Of a stretch of 6,015 nt of DNA, positions 5,629 through 6,015 are shown one piece after another. Position 1 is the stretch's first letter. Each line of letters begins with the position of its first letter. A program made the position numbers and the translations under genes. The stretch spans positions 1 through 6,015 of the forward strand of contig JAKBGP010000144.1 of assembly GCA_021833045.1 (NCBI GenBank), written 5' to 3'. Below the pieces are notes generated by a model. The model saw only the letters and a list, made by a program, of their open reading frames with translations, was not told where the DNA came from and searched no databases. Source of the stretch: Thermoplasmata archaeon (GTDB lineage: Archaea; Thermoplasmatota; Thermoplasmata; Thermoplasmatales; Thermoplasmataceae).

Positions 5629-5736
5629 TTTTAAATATTCAAAGGAATATAACTATTTTTTGCACCCGTTACATATTAGAGACATCATTCTCTGGTATAG
5701 TGATACCATTATAGAATCACTCCCTTAATTGTAACG
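5629..5736 (+). ncRNA. Candidate small structured RNA with its own TATA box
   Basis: The segment 5667-5736 can fold into one long imperfect hairpin. CGTTACA (5667-5673) pairs with TGTAACG (5730-5736); ATTA (5675-5678) pairs with TAAT (5726-5729) beyond a single bulged base. GAG (5679-5681) pairs with CTC (5720-5722), ATTCT (5687-5691) with AGAAT (5713-5717), and TGGTAT (5693-5698) with ATACCA (5703-5708) around loop AGTG. TTTTAAATATT (5629-5639) is TATA-like and would start a transcript near 5660, just before the hairpin. No family is recognised and no clear downstream terminator is seen, so transcription is speculative. Confidence 0.25.
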
Positions 5737-5852
5737 TAATACAAAAGTAAAAGGAAGCACATCTTAGTAATAAACTGGAAAACGATATAGCTCCCCAAAC
5801 CTAATAACCTTTTATTATCATAACGAAATCGTAAACACAAAAACTTTTAATC

Positions 5853-5871
5853 TAATTCGAATTAAGTACTT
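5853..5871. promoter_or_regulatory. Overlapping palindromes upstream of the last gene
   Basis: The perfect 12-bp palindrome TAATTCGAATTA (5853-5864) is followed, sharing one base, by the 8-bp palindrome AAGTACTT (5864-5871). They end about 23 nt before the TATA box at 5894-5905, a position suited to an activator or repressor. No regulator can be named. Confidence 0.35.
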
Positions 5872-5879
5872 GAGTGGGG

Positions 5880-5905
5880 TTTATAAATCGTCAATATATA
5901 TATAA
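5880..5905 (+). promoter_or_regulatory. TATA boxes of the last gene
   Basis: ATATATATATAA (5894-5905) is centred about 24 nt before the ATG at 5924, giving a leaderless transcript. A second box, TTTATAAA (5880-5887), would give a leader of roughly 15 nt. No Shine-Dalgarno sequence precedes the ATG, favouring the nearer box. Confidence 0.55.
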
Positions 5906-5923
5906 TGAATCATTAATATCAAT

Positions 5924-6015
5924 ATGGACTCAAAAATAAAAATTATTGTATCTGTTTTGCTTTCATTTGCAATGATATTCGGTGGGCTTATGACATTAAT
6001 GCAATATCCTGAAGA
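5924..6015 (+). CDS. N-terminus of a membrane-anchored or secreted protein (truncated by window end)
   Basis: Thirty complete codons are visible before the window ends, with no stop. The N-terminus is short and basic (MDSKIK) and is followed by a hydrophobic stretch of about 20 residues (7-26), then QYPE. This is the shape of a signal peptide or an N-terminal membrane anchor, so the protein is probably exported or membrane-attached. The ATG at 5924 is supported by a strong TATA box about 24 nt upstream. Nothing in the visible part identifies a family, and it could equally be the first helix of a polytopic membrane protein. Confidence 0.65.
   Translation, partial: MDSKIKIIVSVLLSFAMIFGGLMTLMQYPE

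Larger units (their letters stand above)
5577..5923. other. 347-nt region without a convincing gene
   Basis: After the tRNA this stretch holds a T6 run (5656-5661) that could end the tRNA transcript, a 70-nt imperfect hairpin (5667-5736), near-palindromes at 5823-5832 and 5853-5871, and TATA boxes at 5880-5887 and 5894-5905 for the next gene. One 43-codon ORF (5597-5728) has neither a ribosome binding site nor a usable promoter and is probably fortuitous. Confidence 0.6.

Noticed and set aside
5597..5728. 43-codon ORF after the tRNA
   Set aside because: No TATA box at the right distance (it would fall inside the tRNA), no usable Shine-Dalgarno sequence, no recognisable motif, and most of it lies in the imperfect hairpin.

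Overview
The window looks like a stretch of an AT-rich euryarchaeal chromosome, most likely from the Thermoplasmatales or close relatives (Thermoplasma, Ferroplasma, Cuniculiplasma-type organisms). The reasons are a single long class II (B12-dependent) ribonucleotide reductase with an ATP cone, an archaeal-type tRNA-Leu without an encoded CCA, a MthK-like K+ channel with an RCK domain, and a consistent pattern of TATA boxes centred about 24-27 nt before start codons that lack Shine-Dalgarno sequences. That pattern is typical of leaderless archaeal mRNAs. The genus cannot be fixed from sequence reading alone.

Layout. Positions 1-223 form an AT-rich upstream region with two adjacent palindromes, a possible 21-codon leader ORF and a TATA box. 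Positions 224-2575 encode the ribonucleotide reductase, whose stop overlaps the GTG start of a 103-residue protein of unknown function (2575-2886), so the two are probably one operon. A separately promoted gene (2944-3429, TTG start) encodes an apparent Sm-like or SH3-like small beta-barrel domain followed by three membrane helices. It converges on a minus-strand gene (3446-4150) for a six- or seven-helix membrane protein with two ExxE motifs. A short palindromic terminator-like sequence separates them.

The minus-strand membrane gene is divergently transcribed from a very small gene at 4193-4312. That gene encodes a 39-residue protein with nine cysteines, and the two genes appear to have back-to-back TATA boxes in a gap of less than 60 bp. 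A two-gene metal-handling unit (transporter-like protein plus tiny metal-binding protein) is the most interesting hypothesis in the window. The K+ channel gene follows (4432-5460). It has a Shine-Dalgarno-like sequence and an internal ATG exactly at the start of its RCK domain, the arrangement known from MthK, where a free RCK subunit is made from an internal start.

A class II tRNA-Leu (anticodon GAG) lies at 5492-5576. Next is about 350 nt without a convincing gene, holding a 70-nt imperfect hairpin (about 25 bp) preceded by a TATA-like sequence, and then palindromes and TATA boxes ahead of a gene that starts at 5924 and runs off the window. That last gene begins with a hydrophobic membrane or signal segment. 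No mobile elements, CRISPR arrays or rRNA were seen.
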